A stretch of DNA of 57,387 nt from Bacteroidota bacterium (GCA_023399295.1 JAEWQF010000064.1:1-57387); one strand, 5' to 3'; positions 9,173 through 18,202 are shown, numbered from the stretch's first letter. Program-made: numbers and translations. The notes: generated by a model from the letters alone, not told the origin.

Positions 9173-10504
9173 TTGGACCCCGACCCTTTATCGTCTCTAT
9201 TAATCCAGCTCCAGGTCATTCACCCGGCAGCTTCCCAACTGTTTGTCTACACCCTGTTGTTGTTGCTGATCGGCTTCAATGCACTTATTTCAACCTTCGA
9301 AAGCGCTTTTCAACGAATCAGCACACACGATGCAGAGGAGTTGCACACGTCGCTTCAACCGGCTAAGATTCGCCTATCAAAGTTGTTAGGCAGAGCGGAG
9401 CAGGTACTCACCTCCATCACCCTGACGAATCACCTGCTCAACCTCATCATCGCGCTGCTCATCGTTGTCTGGCCATGGGACAAGACATCCTTTGCAGCCA
9501 GCAATGGCGAAATATTGCTCATCCGCGCAGCATCTGCCCTTGCCGTGATTCTCCTCTTCACCTATTTCATACCCAGAACGGCCGCATCACACCTACCACT
9601 TCGTTTCGCAGAAAGAAATGCGCTGCTCATCGGCTGGATCGACCGGTTGATGGCACCACTGTCGGGCATGCTGGTGAGAATGGGATCCTCCCCGATTCCT
9701 TCCCGGGCACAAAACAGGCATGAGATTTCGGTTGACGAGCTCTCCAAGGCTCTCGGAATCACCGCTGAATCAGCCAGGGGTGACCAGGAGAAGGAGCTGT
9801 TGGAAGGCATCATCCGTTTCCGCGACAAGATGGCAGGCGACATCGCTGTCACCCGCACCAACATGGTGGCACTCGAGATACACACCCCCTTCCGGGAGGT
9901 GATACACTTCATCGTGGAAGCCGGTTTTTCACGCATCCCGGTTTATGAAGAGAACCCTGACACCATCAAAGGGGTCCTGTATGTGAAGGACCTGTTGCCG
10001 CATCTCAGCAAGACAGGCAACTTCAAATGGCAATCACTCATCCGTCCCGCCTACTTCGTGCCAACAACCAAACGGATCGATGACCTGCTGGAGGAGTTTC
10101 GGGCCCACAAGAACCATATGGCCATCGTGGTGGATGAGTATGGAGGCACCGCCGGTCTGGTCACCATGGAGGATATCCTGGAAGAGATTGTGGGCGATAT
10201 CAGCGACGAGTATGATGAAGAGCAGCCGTTCTTTTCCATGACCCCCGATGGTTCGTATCTGTTTGAAGGAGAGACACCACTGGAGGAATTCATCCGCCTT
10301 ACCGGTCTTCCGGAGAAAGATTTTGAGACCATGCTGGAGGAGGCCAACACGCTTGCCGGTCTTCTATTGGAACTGAAAGGTGATTTTCCCAAACGAAAAG
10401 AGAGCTTCACCTATCGCAACCATCATTTTGTTGCGGAGGAGATGAGCAAGAAACGGATCACAATGGTACGGTACATCCCACCTGTCGGGGAGAAGAATGT
10501 ATAA
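9173..10504 (+). CDS. gldE: GldE-like CBS/CorC-domain membrane protein
   Basis: A 443-residue protein of the HlyC/CorC (CNNM-like) superfamily, the version called GldE in gliding Bacteroidota. Hydrophobic segments near 18-40, 92-112 and 122-142 form the membrane domain. A CBS pair follows (AGFSRIPVYEENPDTIKGVLYVKDLL and NHMAIVVDEYGGTAGLVTMEDILEEIVG), then a C-terminal CorC/HlyC domain. The start must be the TTG at 9173, since an in-frame stop lies at 9125 and no ATG occurs between. The ssb-gldE order is conserved in the phylum, including non-gliding species, so a function in ion transport or envelope maintenance is more likely than motility. That is inference. Confidence 0.85.
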   Translation: MDPDPLSSLLIQLQVIHPAASQLFVYTLLLLLIGFNALISTFESAFQRISTHDAEELHTSLQPAKIRLSKLLGRAEQVLTSITLTNHLLNLIIALLIVVWPWDKTSFAASNGEILLIRAASALAVILLFTYFIPRTAASHLPLRFAERNALLIGWIDRLMAPLSGMLVRMGSSPIPSRAQNRHEISVDELSKALGITAESARGDQEKELLEGIIRFRDKMAGDIAVTRTNMVALEIHTPFREVIHFIVEAGFSRIPVYEENPDTIKGVLYVKDLLPHLSKTGNFKWQSLIRPAYFVPTTKRIDDLLEEFRAHKNHMAIVVDEYGGTAGLVTMEDILEEIVGDISDEYDEEQPFFSMTPDGSYLFEGETPLEEFIRLTGLPEKDFETMLEEANTLAGLLLELKGDFPKRKESFTYRNHHFVAEEMSKKRITMVRYIPPVGEKNV

Positions 10505-10540
10505 ACAATCTTCAGCCAATCACCCAACACTGAACAGAAA

Positions 10541-11170
10541 ATGCTGATCAGAAAAGAACAGATGCATGCAGGGGCACTACTGGGCACCTGGCGAATGAGT
10601 GAGTCGCGCGATGAACTGCTGACACTCTTACCGGCAGCACTGCGCAGCGAAGCCCATCGAACCCTGGAGAGCATTCGTTCCGAAAGACGCTCCCTTGAAT
10701 GGCTTTCCACACGGGTGATGCTTTTTCATCTGTTGGGAGAAGAGAAGATCATTCACTACCGGCATGACGGCAGCCCCTATCTGGAAGAGGGGGGACCCTA
10801 TATCAGCATCTCCCATACGCGCGAATATGTGGCCATCCTGCTTCATCCGAAGGTGCCTGTGGGCATCGACATCGAGACCCGCACCGAGAGGGTATCACGC
10901 ATCGCCAATAAGTTCATCGCCGAAAACGAATACATAGACCCGAAACAGAAGACGCTGCACCAGTTGCTCCACTGGTCTGCCAAAGAGAGTCTTTTTAAAC
11001 TGATCGGGCTGCAGGGTATCGACTTCAGAGAACATCTGCATATCGCTCCCTTCACACCCGCACTCAAGGGTACGATGCAGGCCACTGAGAGTCGTTCCAA
11101 CACCCCCCGCCCGCATAGAATCTACTATGAGGTCCATCCGCACTACATCCTCACCTGGACCACCGGATAA
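10541..11170 (+). CDS. 4'-phosphopantetheinyl transferase superfamily protein
   Basis: Transfers the phosphopantetheine arm of coenzyme A to a serine on carrier proteins. At 209 residues it is Sfp-like. Magnesium-binding motif VGIDIETRTERV lies near 106-117, and WSAKESLFKLIG near 146-157 supplies the second acidic/lysine motif; both are intact. It follows gldE by 36 bases and probably shares its transcript. No carrier protein or polyketide/peptide synthetase gene is nearby, so the target may be a carrier protein elsewhere. Confidence 0.88.
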   Translation: MLIRKEQMHAGALLGTWRMSESRDELLTLLPAALRSEAHRTLESIRSERRSLEWLSTRVMLFHLLGEEKIIHYRHDGSPYLEEGGPYISISHTREYVAILLHPKVPVGIDIETRTERVSRIANKFIAENEYIDPKQKTLHQLLHWSAKESLFKLIGLQGIDFREHLHIAPFTPALKGTMQATESRSNTPRPHRIYYEVHPHYILTWTTG

Positions 11171-11186
11171 CCCTCCCGTAATGAGC

Positions 11187-11221
11187 AAAAAAAACGCCCC
11201 AGGGAGGATTCCCCGAGGCGC
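11187..11221 (-). terminator. Terminator after tsf
   Basis: Read on the minus strand, a GC-rich hairpin (GCGCCTCGGGG paired with CCCTGGGGCG, with mismatches) runs into eight T residues. It lies about 30 bases after the tsf stop and between converging genes. Confidence 0.75.
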
Positions 11222-11251
11222 TTACATGTTATTGTTGCGATACCCAGCAGA

Positions 11252-12073
11252 TCAGACGTTCAATGTAACGCGCTTGAACATGGTCACGGAGAGCTCTTTG
11301 TCACTCTCTTTCAGAAACTGCTCAATGCTCTTCTTGCCATCTTTCACATACTCCTGCTGAAGAAGGGTTGACTCCTTGTAGAACTTCTGCAGAGCTCCCT
11401 CAGCGATCCTGTCGAGGAGATTCTCGGGCTTCCCTGATTCGCGTGCTTTCTCACGAGCGATTTCCAGCTCTTTCGCTTTCACCTCATCAGAGATACCTTC
11501 CGGTGTGACTGCGATGGGATTCATGGCGGCCACCTGCATGGCAATGTCGCGGGCTACCTGCTCGTCGGCAACTGTCTTGTTGAAACCTACAATCGTAGCC
11601 AGTTTGTTTCCCATGTGGATGTAAGAGACCACATGTGGCGCGGTGAGATGCTCATAGTATCCCAGTTGCATCTTTTCACCGGTGGCGCCGATCTTGTCGG
11701 TGATCAGTTGTGCTACCGTACCGTTGGTAAGGTTCAGTGCCAACAGGTCGTCGAGTGTCTCAGGCTTGTGTGCAATCGCGGCATCAAGGATCTTCTTGGT
11801 GAGCGCGACAAACTCTTCGTTCTTTGCCACAAAGTCGGTCTCGCACTGCAGTGCCACTACCGCTGCGAAGTTACCTTCTGCAGCTGCGAGCACACATCCT
11901 TCAGAAGCATCACGGTCTTCCCGCTTGGCGGCTACCGCCTGACCTTTTTTGCGGATGATCTCCATCGCTTTGTCGAAGTCACCATCTGACTCGTTCAGTG
12001 CATTTTTACAATCCATCATCCCCGCACCGGTCATCTTGCGCAAATGCTGGATATCTGCCATTGTTACTGCCAT
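11252..12073 (-). CDS. tsf: Translation elongation factor Ts
   Basis: Nucleotide exchange factor that regenerates EF-Tu-GTP; 273 residues. The N-terminal UBA-like domain begins MAVTMADIQHLRKMTGAGMM and includes DCKNALNESDGD. The core contains QCETDFVAKNEEF, the EF-Tu-contacting TDFV motif. The frame is open 15 codons further upstream into the rpsB tail, but the family start is the ATG at 12073. It follows rpsB by 25 bases in the near-universal rpsB-tsf pair and ends at a strong terminator. Confidence 0.97.
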   Translation of the reverse strand: MAVTMADIQHLRKMTGAGMMDCKNALNESDGDFDKAMEIIRKKGQAVAAKREDRDASEGCVLAAAEGNFAAVVALQCETDFVAKNEEFVALTKKILDAAIAHKPETLDDLLALNLTNGTVAQLITDKIGATGEKMQLGYYEHLTAPHVVSYIHMGNKLATIVGFNKTVADEQVARDIAMQVAAMNPIAVTPEGISDEVKAKELEIAREKARESGKPENLLDRIAEGALQKFYKESTLLQQEYVKDGKKSIEQFLKESDKELSVTMFKRVTLNV

Positions 12074-12098
12074 ATTCTTATGTTTCTTTTTGTTTTGT

Positions 12099-12959
12099 TT
12101 ATTCGTCCACCTCGGCATCTTTGGTGTACTTGCTCACCACAGCTGCTTTCATTGCTTCGGTATCCTCTTTCTTCACCCGTTCTTTCCTGGCTGCTTTCGA
12201 TTTGCGCTCGCGACGCTGGGGAGCGGTTTCATCATCCTGTTCATCGGCAGCGGCGGCATCAGCCTTCTCTACCTTGCGCTCATCAAGTCCCTCCTTGATC
12301 TCATTGCAGATGAATCCCAGGATCATGTCAACAGCTTTTGAGGCATCGTCGTTGGCAGGTATCACAAAATCAATATTTGAGGGATCGGAGTTGGTGTCAA
12401 CGATACCGAAAACGGGGATGCCGAGTCGTTCAGCTTCCTTTACAGCGATTTGCTCCTTCATCACATCCACCACAAAAATGGCTGAGGGAAGACGGGTCAG
12501 ATCCTGGATGGAACCGAGGTTCTTCTCCAGTTTGGCACGTTGGCGGGTTACCTGCAACTTCTCACGCTTGGAGAGGGTGTCGAAGGTGCCATCCTTGATC
12601 ATCTTGTCGATGTTGCTCATTTTTTTTACCGCCTTCCGGATGGTGGGGAAGTTTGTCAGCATGCCACCGGGCCACCGTTCAATCACATAGGGCATGTTGA
12701 TGCTCTGTGCTTTCTCTTCCACCACAGGCTTGGCCTGTTTCTTGGTGGCCACGAACAGGATTTTCTTTCCTGATTTGGCGATCTGTCTCAGGGCAGCAGC
12801 AGCCTCCTCGGCTTTCGCGATTGTCTTGTATAGATCGATGATGTGAATGCCATTGCGCTCCATGAAGATGTAGGGAGCCATCGCAGGATTCCATTTTCTT
12901 TTGAGGTGACCGAAGTGTGCTCCGGTCTCCAGTAATTGGTCAAATTCTAATTTTGCCAT
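12099..12959 (-). CDS. rpsB: 30S ribosomal protein S2
   Basis: Small-subunit protein at the 30S neck, needed for S1 binding and mRNA placement. The start MAKLEFDQLLETGAHFGH and the motifs KWNPAMAPYIF, RWPGGMLTNF and GIPVFGIVDTNSDP are diagnostic. At 286 residues it is longer than E. coli S2 because of a charged C-terminal tail (about 228-286, alternating Lys/Arg and Glu/Asp), common in Bacteroidota. The 198 bases before it form a structured leader (12960-13157), a likely point of autoregulation. Confidence 0.97.
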   Translation of the reverse strand: MAKLEFDQLLETGAHFGHLKRKWNPAMAPYIFMERNGIHIIDLYKTIAKAEEAAAALRQIAKSGKKILFVATKKQAKPVVEEKAQSINMPYVIERWPGGMLTNFPTIRKAVKKMSNIDKMIKDGTFDTLSKREKLQVTRQRAKLEKNLGSIQDLTRLPSAIFVVDVMKEQIAVKEAERLGIPVFGIVDTNSDPSNIDFVIPANDDASKAVDMILGFICNEIKEGLDERKVEKADAAAADEQDDETAPQRRERKSKAARKERVKKEDTEAMKAAVVSKYTKDAEVDE

Positions 12960-13157
12960 GTTTTGTTTGTTGAATAATTCGTTTACTTTCTTTTTCCAAA
13001 TCGAACCGCAAGGTAAATGATCCTTGTAGGCATTGGCCAGAAGCAGGATAATGTCCTTGCGATTTAGATACTAAACGTTGGTGCCGGCAAGGCAACCCTA
13101 TCGGTTGATCAGCCTGCCCGTCCACACAAGGTGACAGCAGCGCTGATCCCAATAAGA
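12960..13157 (-). promoter_or_regulatory. Structured leader upstream of rpsB
   Basis: The rpsI-rpsB gap holds several perfect stems on the minus strand: GATCAGC with GCTGATC (13142-13148/13107-13113); a long stem in which AAATCG (13065-13060) pairs with CGATTT (13003-12998) and CGCAAGG (13061-13055) with CCTTGCG (13013-13007); an inner ATCCT/AGGAT stem; and a small TTTAG-TAT-CTAAA hairpin (13075-13063) that competes with the long stem. No TAnnTTTG promoter is visible. An S2-binding autoregulatory leader is inferred. Confidence 0.55.
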
Positions 13158-13544
13158 TTAACGTTTGGAGAACTGGAATCTCTTTCTCGCCTTGGGCTGT
13201 CCCGGCTTCTTGCGTTCCACAACGCGCGGGTCACGGGTCATGAATCCTTCTGCTCTCAGTGCCGGCTTGTCTTCCGCGTTGATCTTTACCAGGGCACGGG
13301 CAATACCCAGACGGGCTGCCTCCGACTGTCCCTTGTAACCACCGCCGTCGAGGTTGATACGGATATCGTATTTATCCAATACATTCAGCGTATTCAATGG
13401 CTGTTTCACCACGAACTGAAGGATAGAAGAGGGGAAATAATTTTCCAGATCGCGTTTATTGATCACAATTTTGCCGCTGCCCTCGGTCAGATACACACGG
13501 GCTACTGCTGCTTTGCGTCTTCCTATTGCATTTACTGCTTCCAT
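13158..13544 (-). CDS. rpsI: 30S ribosomal protein S9
   Basis: Small-subunit head protein whose C-terminal arm reaches the P-site tRNA. It has 128 residues with the start MEAVNAIGRRKAAVARVYL, the block GGGYKGQSEAARLGIARAL, and the basic tail ending KARKRFQFSKR, in which the last arginine contacts tRNA. It follows rplM by 5 bases in the conserved rplM-rpsI pair. Confidence 0.97.
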   Translation of the reverse strand: MEAVNAIGRRKAAVARVYLTEGSGKIVINKRDLENYFPSSILQFVVKQPLNTLNVLDKYDIRINLDGGGYKGQSEAARLGIARALVKINAEDKPALRAEGFMTRDPRVVERKKPGQPKARKRFQFSKR

Positions 13545-13549
13545 CTCTG

Positions 13550-14005
13550 TTATTTTAGCGTATTAATATCCAGTTTTTTGGGCTTCTGCGCCTGATGAGG
13601 ATGCTCGGTACCTGCATAAACAAACATGTTCAGCAGAATGGCATCACCCAACTTGTTCTTCGGCAACATCCCCTTCACTACCTTGCGGAAAAGCTTCTCC
13701 GGGCTCTTGGCCATCAGTTCGGCAGGGGTAAACTCACGCTGACCTCCGGGATACCCTGAGTAGCGGTAGTAGATCCGGTCGTTCCACTTGTTGCCCGACA
13801 GTGTTACCTTGTCGGCATTCAGGATGATCACATTGTCTCCGCAATCGACATGCGGTGTGAAGCTGGCTTTGTATTTTCCTCTCAGGAGCTTGGCTACCTT
13901 TGAACAAAGACGACCCAGGGGCTGTCCGGCAGCATCAATCTCAACCCATTCTTTCTGTGCCGTTACCTTGTTGACAGAAATCGTTTTATAACTTAGTGTG
14001 TCCAC
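13550..14005 (-). CDS. rplM: 50S ribosomal protein L13
   Basis: Early-assembly large-subunit protein, 151 residues. Recognisable blocks are KEWVEIDAAGQPLGRLCSKVA, HVDCGDNVIILNADKV and the signature KMLPKN-like KGMLPKNKLG. It is the first gene of the L13-S9-S2-EF-Ts operon and has its own well-formed promoter about 145 bases upstream. Confidence 0.97.
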   Translation of the reverse strand: MDTLSYKTISVNKVTAQKEWVEIDAAGQPLGRLCSKVAKLLRGKYKASFTPHVDCGDNVIILNADKVTLSGNKWNDRIYYRYSGYPGGQREFTPAELMAKSPEKLFRKVVKGMLPKNKLGDAILLNMFVYAGTEHPHQAQKPKKLDINTLK

Positions 14006-14147
14006 TGTGTTGTTAGATTTTTAATTCGTAAATAAATGCAAATTTGACTTATCCTGCTCCGAATTTTTGTCTTGCTAAGGGACATCAATAGGCAAATAAG
14101 AGGCTATAAATCAAACTATTAATTGATAAAAACTAATAATCGGACTG

Positions 14148-14178
14148 CAAAGTTACAATAATTCAGTTTATTAACAAA
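14148..14178 (-). promoter_or_regulatory. Bacteroidota-type promoter for the rplM operon
   Basis: On the minus strand TTTG (14178-14175), a 19-base spacer and TAACTTTG (14155-14148). The mRNA leader would be about 135 bases long. Confidence 0.8.
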
Positions 14179-14314
14179 GAAAATAGACGCTTTTTATAGT
14201 GATCCGATGCGAATAAAAAGGGGTGACACCCAGAAGCTACCTGGCTACTTATCAATGATCTTGGCTTCTGGCTCAGGAAGAAGTGGTGCGCGTCAGAAAA
14301 AAATAATCTCCTAC
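14179..14314. other. Non-coding stretch between the rplM and tRNA-Arg promoters
   Basis: No gene is seen. The stretch holds an inverted repeat CAGAAGC (14231-14237)/GCTTCTG (14264-14270) and a small GGGTGACACCC palindrome beside AAAAA, which on the minus strand ends in CCCCTTTTTATT and resembles a weak terminator. A short minus-strand RNA is possible but has no convincing promoter. Confidence 0.35.
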
Positions 14315-14316
14315 TT

Positions 14317-14347
14317 TTTGTCAATCTCCAAAAATGATGTATCTTTG
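14317..14347 (+). promoter_or_regulatory. Bacteroidota-type promoter for tRNA-Arg
   Basis: TTTG (14317-14320), a 19-base spacer and TATCTTTG (14340-14347), ending 14 bases before the mature tRNA. Confidence 0.85.
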
Positions 14348-14361
14348 CACCCACAAATGAG

Positions 14362-14435
14362 GGCCCCGTAGCTTAACTGAATAGAGCATCTGACTACGGA
14401 TCAGAAGGTTACAGGTTTGAATCCTGTCGGGGTCA
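14362..14435 (+). tRNA. tRNA-Arg (anticodon ACG)
   Basis: The 74-base sequence folds as a cloverleaf. The acceptor stem GGCCCCG/CGGGGTC has one G-T pair. The anticodon stem TCTGA/TCAGA closes the loop CTACGGA with anticodon ACG, whose A34 is normally deaminated to inosine to read CGU, CGC and CGA. The T arm contains GGTTTGAATCC. The discriminator base is A, and CCA is not encoded. It has its own promoter and terminator, so it is a single-gene unit. Confidence 0.96.
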
Positions 14436-14441
14436 CATCAA

Positions 14442-14474
14442 ACACCCGCATTGCCTAAATGCGGGTGTTTTTTA
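14442..14474 (+). terminator. Terminator after tRNA-Arg
   Basis: An 11-bp perfect stem (ACACCCGCATT with AATGCGGGTGT, loop GCCTA-like) is followed by six T residues, just after the tRNA and before the converging recQ. Confidence 0.92.
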
Positions 14475-14513
14475 TGATTACTCCCCCACTACAGGCAGAA
14501 GGCCACTATCCAT

Positions 14514-16442
14514 CTATTGACTATCGGCAAGCGTGATGTGGTCGTCGTGCAACAATAGTTCGCCCGCATCAACCATGAAACGGATCACCCTGATCACTCT
14601 CTCAGCGCCATTCTCCTGATCAGCTATCCGGTCGACAAGGTGGTTCAATCTGAAGAGCGGCTCCATTTTCAACATCCCGAGAATTTTCTCACGCAACATC
14701 CTGAATGCATAATTGGTCACTCCCGTTTCATTTTTTCTGCGGCAGACGTCGCACTGACCGCAATCCTTCGGTTCATCTTCGCCGAAATAGAGCAGCAGCA
14801 TCCTGTTGCGACATACCTCCTGTTCCTCCACATAATGAATCATGGCGTTGATCCTTTTTTCAAACCGCTTCTTCCGCTCTTCAAATACCTGGCGGGAGAT
14901 CGACACGAAGCGAGTCTCTTCGCGTGAAGTGGTGAAAACAACGAAAGGAGTCTTTTTCTGCGGGATGTAACGGATGTAGCGCATGCGGGAGAGGGCTATC
15001 AACATCTCGCACACCGCCTGCCTGCTTTTCCCGGTCCTGGCTGCCAACAACGACTCATCGATGTACACATCATCAGAAAAAAGACCGGTGTAGTTGCGAA
15101 GAAGAACATGCAACAGTTCCTCCTTTTCCCTGTCGAGCTGTAAGCCATACATCTCGTCGCGGTAGATCAGAAAACGAATCCGTGATCGCAGGTCGATCTC
15201 CTCCGTATATTCAATGTAACCGGCCAGTTCCAGTATTTTCAGTGCGTGATGTGCCTGCAGAAATGAGAATTTGAAGGGGATACAGAACTCGTGAAGGCTA
15301 AAGTCAAAGACATTGCCATAACCGGAACCCACGGCAACCTGGTAATAGTTGCCCAATGCCTCGTATACACGGACAATGACCTCCCTCGAGGGAAAGGCGT
15401 CGCTGATGCGCTTGCGCAGTTTGACGCTGTCTGTCTTCGAATAGAGAATCACGGCATAGGAGCGCTCACCATCGCGGCCGGCACGTCCCGCCTCCTGGAA
15501 ATATTCTTCGGGTGAGTTGGGCAGATCCATGTGTACCACCGTCCGCACATCTGCTTTATCGATGCCCATCCCAAAAGCATTTGTGGCAACAATCACCCTA
15601 CAGGTACCATTCTTCCAGTTTTGCTGCTTGCGTATCTTCTCTTCATGGGAGATGCCTGCATGGAAGTAATCGGCGGAAACACCCCCGTCTCGCAGGGTGT
15701 GGGCAATCTCTTTGGTTTGCTGGCGGCTGCGTACGTAAACGATGCCGCTACCAGGTACCGTACGCAGGATGTGTGTCAGCTCTTCAATCTTGTTGTCGGC
15801 GGTACGCACTACATACGACAGGTTGTCACGCAGGAAGCTGGCACGGAACACGTTTTTCTCCCTGAAGTGCAGCTTCTCCTGAATGTCATCTACCACCTCG
15901 CGGGTAGCTGTAGCTGTCAGCGCCAGCATTGGCACATCGTCCAATAATCGCCGGATATCGTAAATTTTAAGGTAGGAGGGGCGGAAATCATACCCCCACT
16001 GCGAGATACAGTGCGACTCATCAACCACCAGCAGGCATACATCCATGGCTTGGAGCTTGGCGATGAATAGGTCGGAAGAGAGTCGTTCGGGGGAGACGTA
16101 CAGGAACTTGTAGCCGCCAAAGATACAGTTCTCAAGCGTGGTGATGATCTCATCGCGCGACATGCCGGAGTGGACTGCTGCCGCCTTGATGCCCCGCTCG
16201 CGCAGGTTGTCCACCTGATCCTTCATCAATGCGATCAGCGGTGTGACAACCAGACAGATCCCTTTCATTGCCATCACCGGCACCTGGAAGGTGAGCGACT
16301 TGCCGCCACCCGTGGGCATCAGCCCCAGGGTATCACGACCCTCCCATACCGACTGAATAATCTCCTCTTGCAGGTGACGAAAAGAGTCAAACCCCCAATA
16401 GTCACGTAATATCTGGCGAAAAAATTCCGGTTGCATACGCAA
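14514..16442 (-). CDS. recQ: RecQ-family ATP-dependent DNA helicase
   Basis: 3'-5' helicase acting in recombinational repair with RecJ and SSB. It has 642 residues. Motif 0 FGFDSFRHLQ-like WGFDSFRHLQEEII comes near the start, Walker A is LMPTGGGKSLTFQ, and the DEAH-type box is VVDESHCISQWGYDFRPSY. Lobe 2 has ATNAFGMGIDKADVR and QEAGRAGRDG. The RQC zinc site uses CRNRM plus CGQCDVCRRK. The C-terminus after about 530 lacks an obvious HRDC domain. It starts 10 bases after recJ, so the two are co-transcribed. An ATG two codons in (16436) is an alternative start. Confidence 0.95.
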   Translation of the reverse strand: MRMQPEFFRQILRDYWGFDSFRHLQEEIIQSVWEGRDTLGLMPTGGGKSLTFQVPVMAMKGICLVVTPLIALMKDQVDNLRERGIKAAAVHSGMSRDEIITTLENCIFGGYKFLYVSPERLSSDLFIAKLQAMDVCLLVVDESHCISQWGYDFRPSYLKIYDIRRLLDDVPMLALTATATREVVDDIQEKLHFREKNVFRASFLRDNLSYVVRTADNKIEELTHILRTVPGSGIVYVRSRQQTKEIAHTLRDGGVSADYFHAGISHEEKIRKQQNWKNGTCRVIVATNAFGMGIDKADVRTVVHMDLPNSPEEYFQEAGRAGRDGERSYAVILYSKTDSVKLRKRISDAFPSREVIVRVYEALGNYYQVAVGSGYGNVFDFSLHEFCIPFKFSFLQAHHALKILELAGYIEYTEEIDLRSRIRFLIYRDEMYGLQLDREKEELLHVLLRNYTGLFSDDVYIDESLLAARTGKSRQAVCEMLIALSRMRYIRYIPQKKTPFVVFTTSREETRFVSISRQVFEERKKRFEKRINAMIHYVEEQEVCRNRMLLLYFGEDEPKDCGQCDVCRRKNETGVTNYAFRMLREKILGMLKMEPLFRLNHLVDRIADQENGAERVIRVIRFMVDAGELLLHDDHITLADSQ

Positions 16443-16452
16443 ACGATTCTCT

Positions 16453-18171
16453 TTATTGCCCTCGTATATCCTTGATCATCAACTGTGTGAATGAGCGGCT
16501 ACCGTGTGTGTTCTCCTCGATGGTGTAGCAGATATCCACCGGTTCGCCCGCTTTGATCTTCTGGAAGAAATCCTGTTGACAAAAAGCAATGCCCGGCATG
16601 GGGATCTCCCTTGTCTTGTCTTTCAGTTCCAGCTTGATGTGGCGGAACCCTTTGCCCACCAGCTTGCTGTTACCCGAGTCGTAGACGTTGCGTGAGAGAA
16701 AAAACGGATTCTCGTTCTCGGGACCAAATGGACTGAACAACTTGAGACCTTCAATGAATTTTGGTGTGATCTGCGACAGTGAGATCTCCGCATCGACCGT
16801 TATCTGGGGCAACATCATTCCTGCTTCGATGCCATCGAAAGAGAGGCTGTTGAACCGATCGGTAAACTCCTGCAGATGTTCCTCCCGCAGTGTCAATCCT
16901 GCGGCATACATATGACCTCCAAAGTTCTCCAGGATATCACGGCACGACTCGATTGCCTTGTAGACATCATAACCGGGTACCGAACGTGCCGAGCCGGAGA
17001 TCATGCCGTTCGACTTTGTCAGTACCACGGCCGGTCGGTAATACTTCTCCGTAAGACGGGAAGCCACGATCCCAACGATCCCCTTGTGCCAGGTTTCGTC
17101 GTAGAGCACGATGCTCTTCTGGTTCTCGATGTCGATGTGGTTGTCGATGTAACCGATCGCTTCATCGGTGATCCGTTTGTCCAGTTCACGTCGATCCTCG
17201 TTGTACTTGTCGATGTGCTTGCTTTTTTCCCGCGCCGCGGTCATGTCACCCGCCAGCATCAGGTCTACGGCCTCTTTCCCGTTCATCATCCTGCCGGAGG
17301 CATTGATGCGGGGACCGATCTTGAAGACGATGTCATTCACGGTGATCTGCTTGCGATTCAGGCCACAGATCTCAATGATACCTCTCAGACCAAAGCTGGG
17401 ATTGGAGTTGAGCTGTTTCAGCCCATAGTGGATCATGATCCGGTTCTCACCGGTGAGCGGTACGATATCAGAAGCGATGCTCACCGCTACCAGATCGAGT
17501 AGCGGCTCGATATCAGAGAAAGGATAGCCATTGCGTTGTGAGAAAGCCTGCACCAGCTTGAATCCTACACCGCAGCCTGAGAGCTCATCGTAGGGATATA
17601 CCGAGTCGAGCCGTTTGGCGTCGACCACTGCCACTGCATCCGGCAGCGTTGCGTCAGGCATGTGGTGGTCACAAATAATAAAATCAATGCCATGTTCCCT
17701 GGCATAGGCGACCTTGCTCACCGCCTTGATGCCGCAATCGAGAGAGATAATGAGCGTTACACCCGTTTTCACGGCATAGTCGATTCCTTGAAACGAAATG
17801 CCATACCCTTCATCGTACCGGTCCGGAATATAATAATCAATGTTGCTGGTGATCCCCCGAAAGAACTTGTATACCAGTGAAACAGCTGTTGTACCGTCTA
17901 CATCGTAATCCCCGTAGATCAGGATCCGCTCCTTGTTGCCCAGTGCCTTCTCGATGCGACGAATCGCTTTATCCATGTCAGGCAGGAGAAAAGGGTCGTG
18001 CATATCTTCCAATCTTGGATGCAGATACTTGTCTGCCTCTTCCGCACTTTCTATTCCCTTGTTCACCAGCAGTTCAACTAGAACGGGATGCAAATCGATT
18101 TCTTTCGCTAATTCATTTGTTATATCTTTTTGGTCGTGTGACAGGGTTGAATAATTCCATCTGTAAGTCAT
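16453..18171 (-). CDS. recJ: Single-stranded-DNA-specific exonuclease RecJ
   Basis: 5'-3' exonuclease of the DHH phosphoesterase superfamily, used in RecF-pathway recombination and base-excision repair. The 572 residues match the family. Metal-binding motif I is YGDYDVDGTTAVS near 83-95, the DHH box is CDHHMP, and DHHA1 motif SGSARS and GGHMYAAGLT follow at about 395 and 420. A C-terminal OB-fold gives specificity for single strands. It pairs with the downstream recQ. The leader contains two hairpins (18203-18249). Confidence 0.96.
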   Translation of the reverse strand: MTYRWNYSTLSHDQKDITNELAKEIDLHPVLVELLVNKGIESAEEADKYLHPRLEDMHDPFLLPDMDKAIRRIEKALGNKERILIYGDYDVDGTTAVSLVYKFFRGITSNIDYYIPDRYDEGYGISFQGIDYAVKTGVTLIISLDCGIKAVSKVAYAREHGIDFIICDHHMPDATLPDAVAVVDAKRLDSVYPYDELSGCGVGFKLVQAFSQRNGYPFSDIEPLLDLVAVSIASDIVPLTGENRIMIHYGLKQLNSNPSFGLRGIIEICGLNRKQITVNDIVFKIGPRINASGRMMNGKEAVDLMLAGDMTAAREKSKHIDKYNEDRRELDKRITDEAIGYIDNHIDIENQKSIVLYDETWHKGIVGIVASRLTEKYYRPAVVLTKSNGMISGSARSVPGYDVYKAIESCRDILENFGGHMYAAGLTLREEHLQEFTDRFNSLSFDGIEAGMMLPQITVDAEISLSQITPKFIEGLKLFSPFGPENENPFFLSRNVYDSGNSKLVGKGFRHIKLELKDKTREIPMPGIAFCQQDFFQKIKAGEPVDICYTIEENTHGSRSFTQLMIKDIRGQ

Positions 18172-18202
18172 TTATATCGTTTTTTTTCTTTATCTCTCGG
18201 GA

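Noticed and set aside
11998..12690. Serine-rich plus-strand ORF over tsf and rpsB
   Set aside because: It is the complement of two ribosome-related genes, spans their gap and has no family resemblance.
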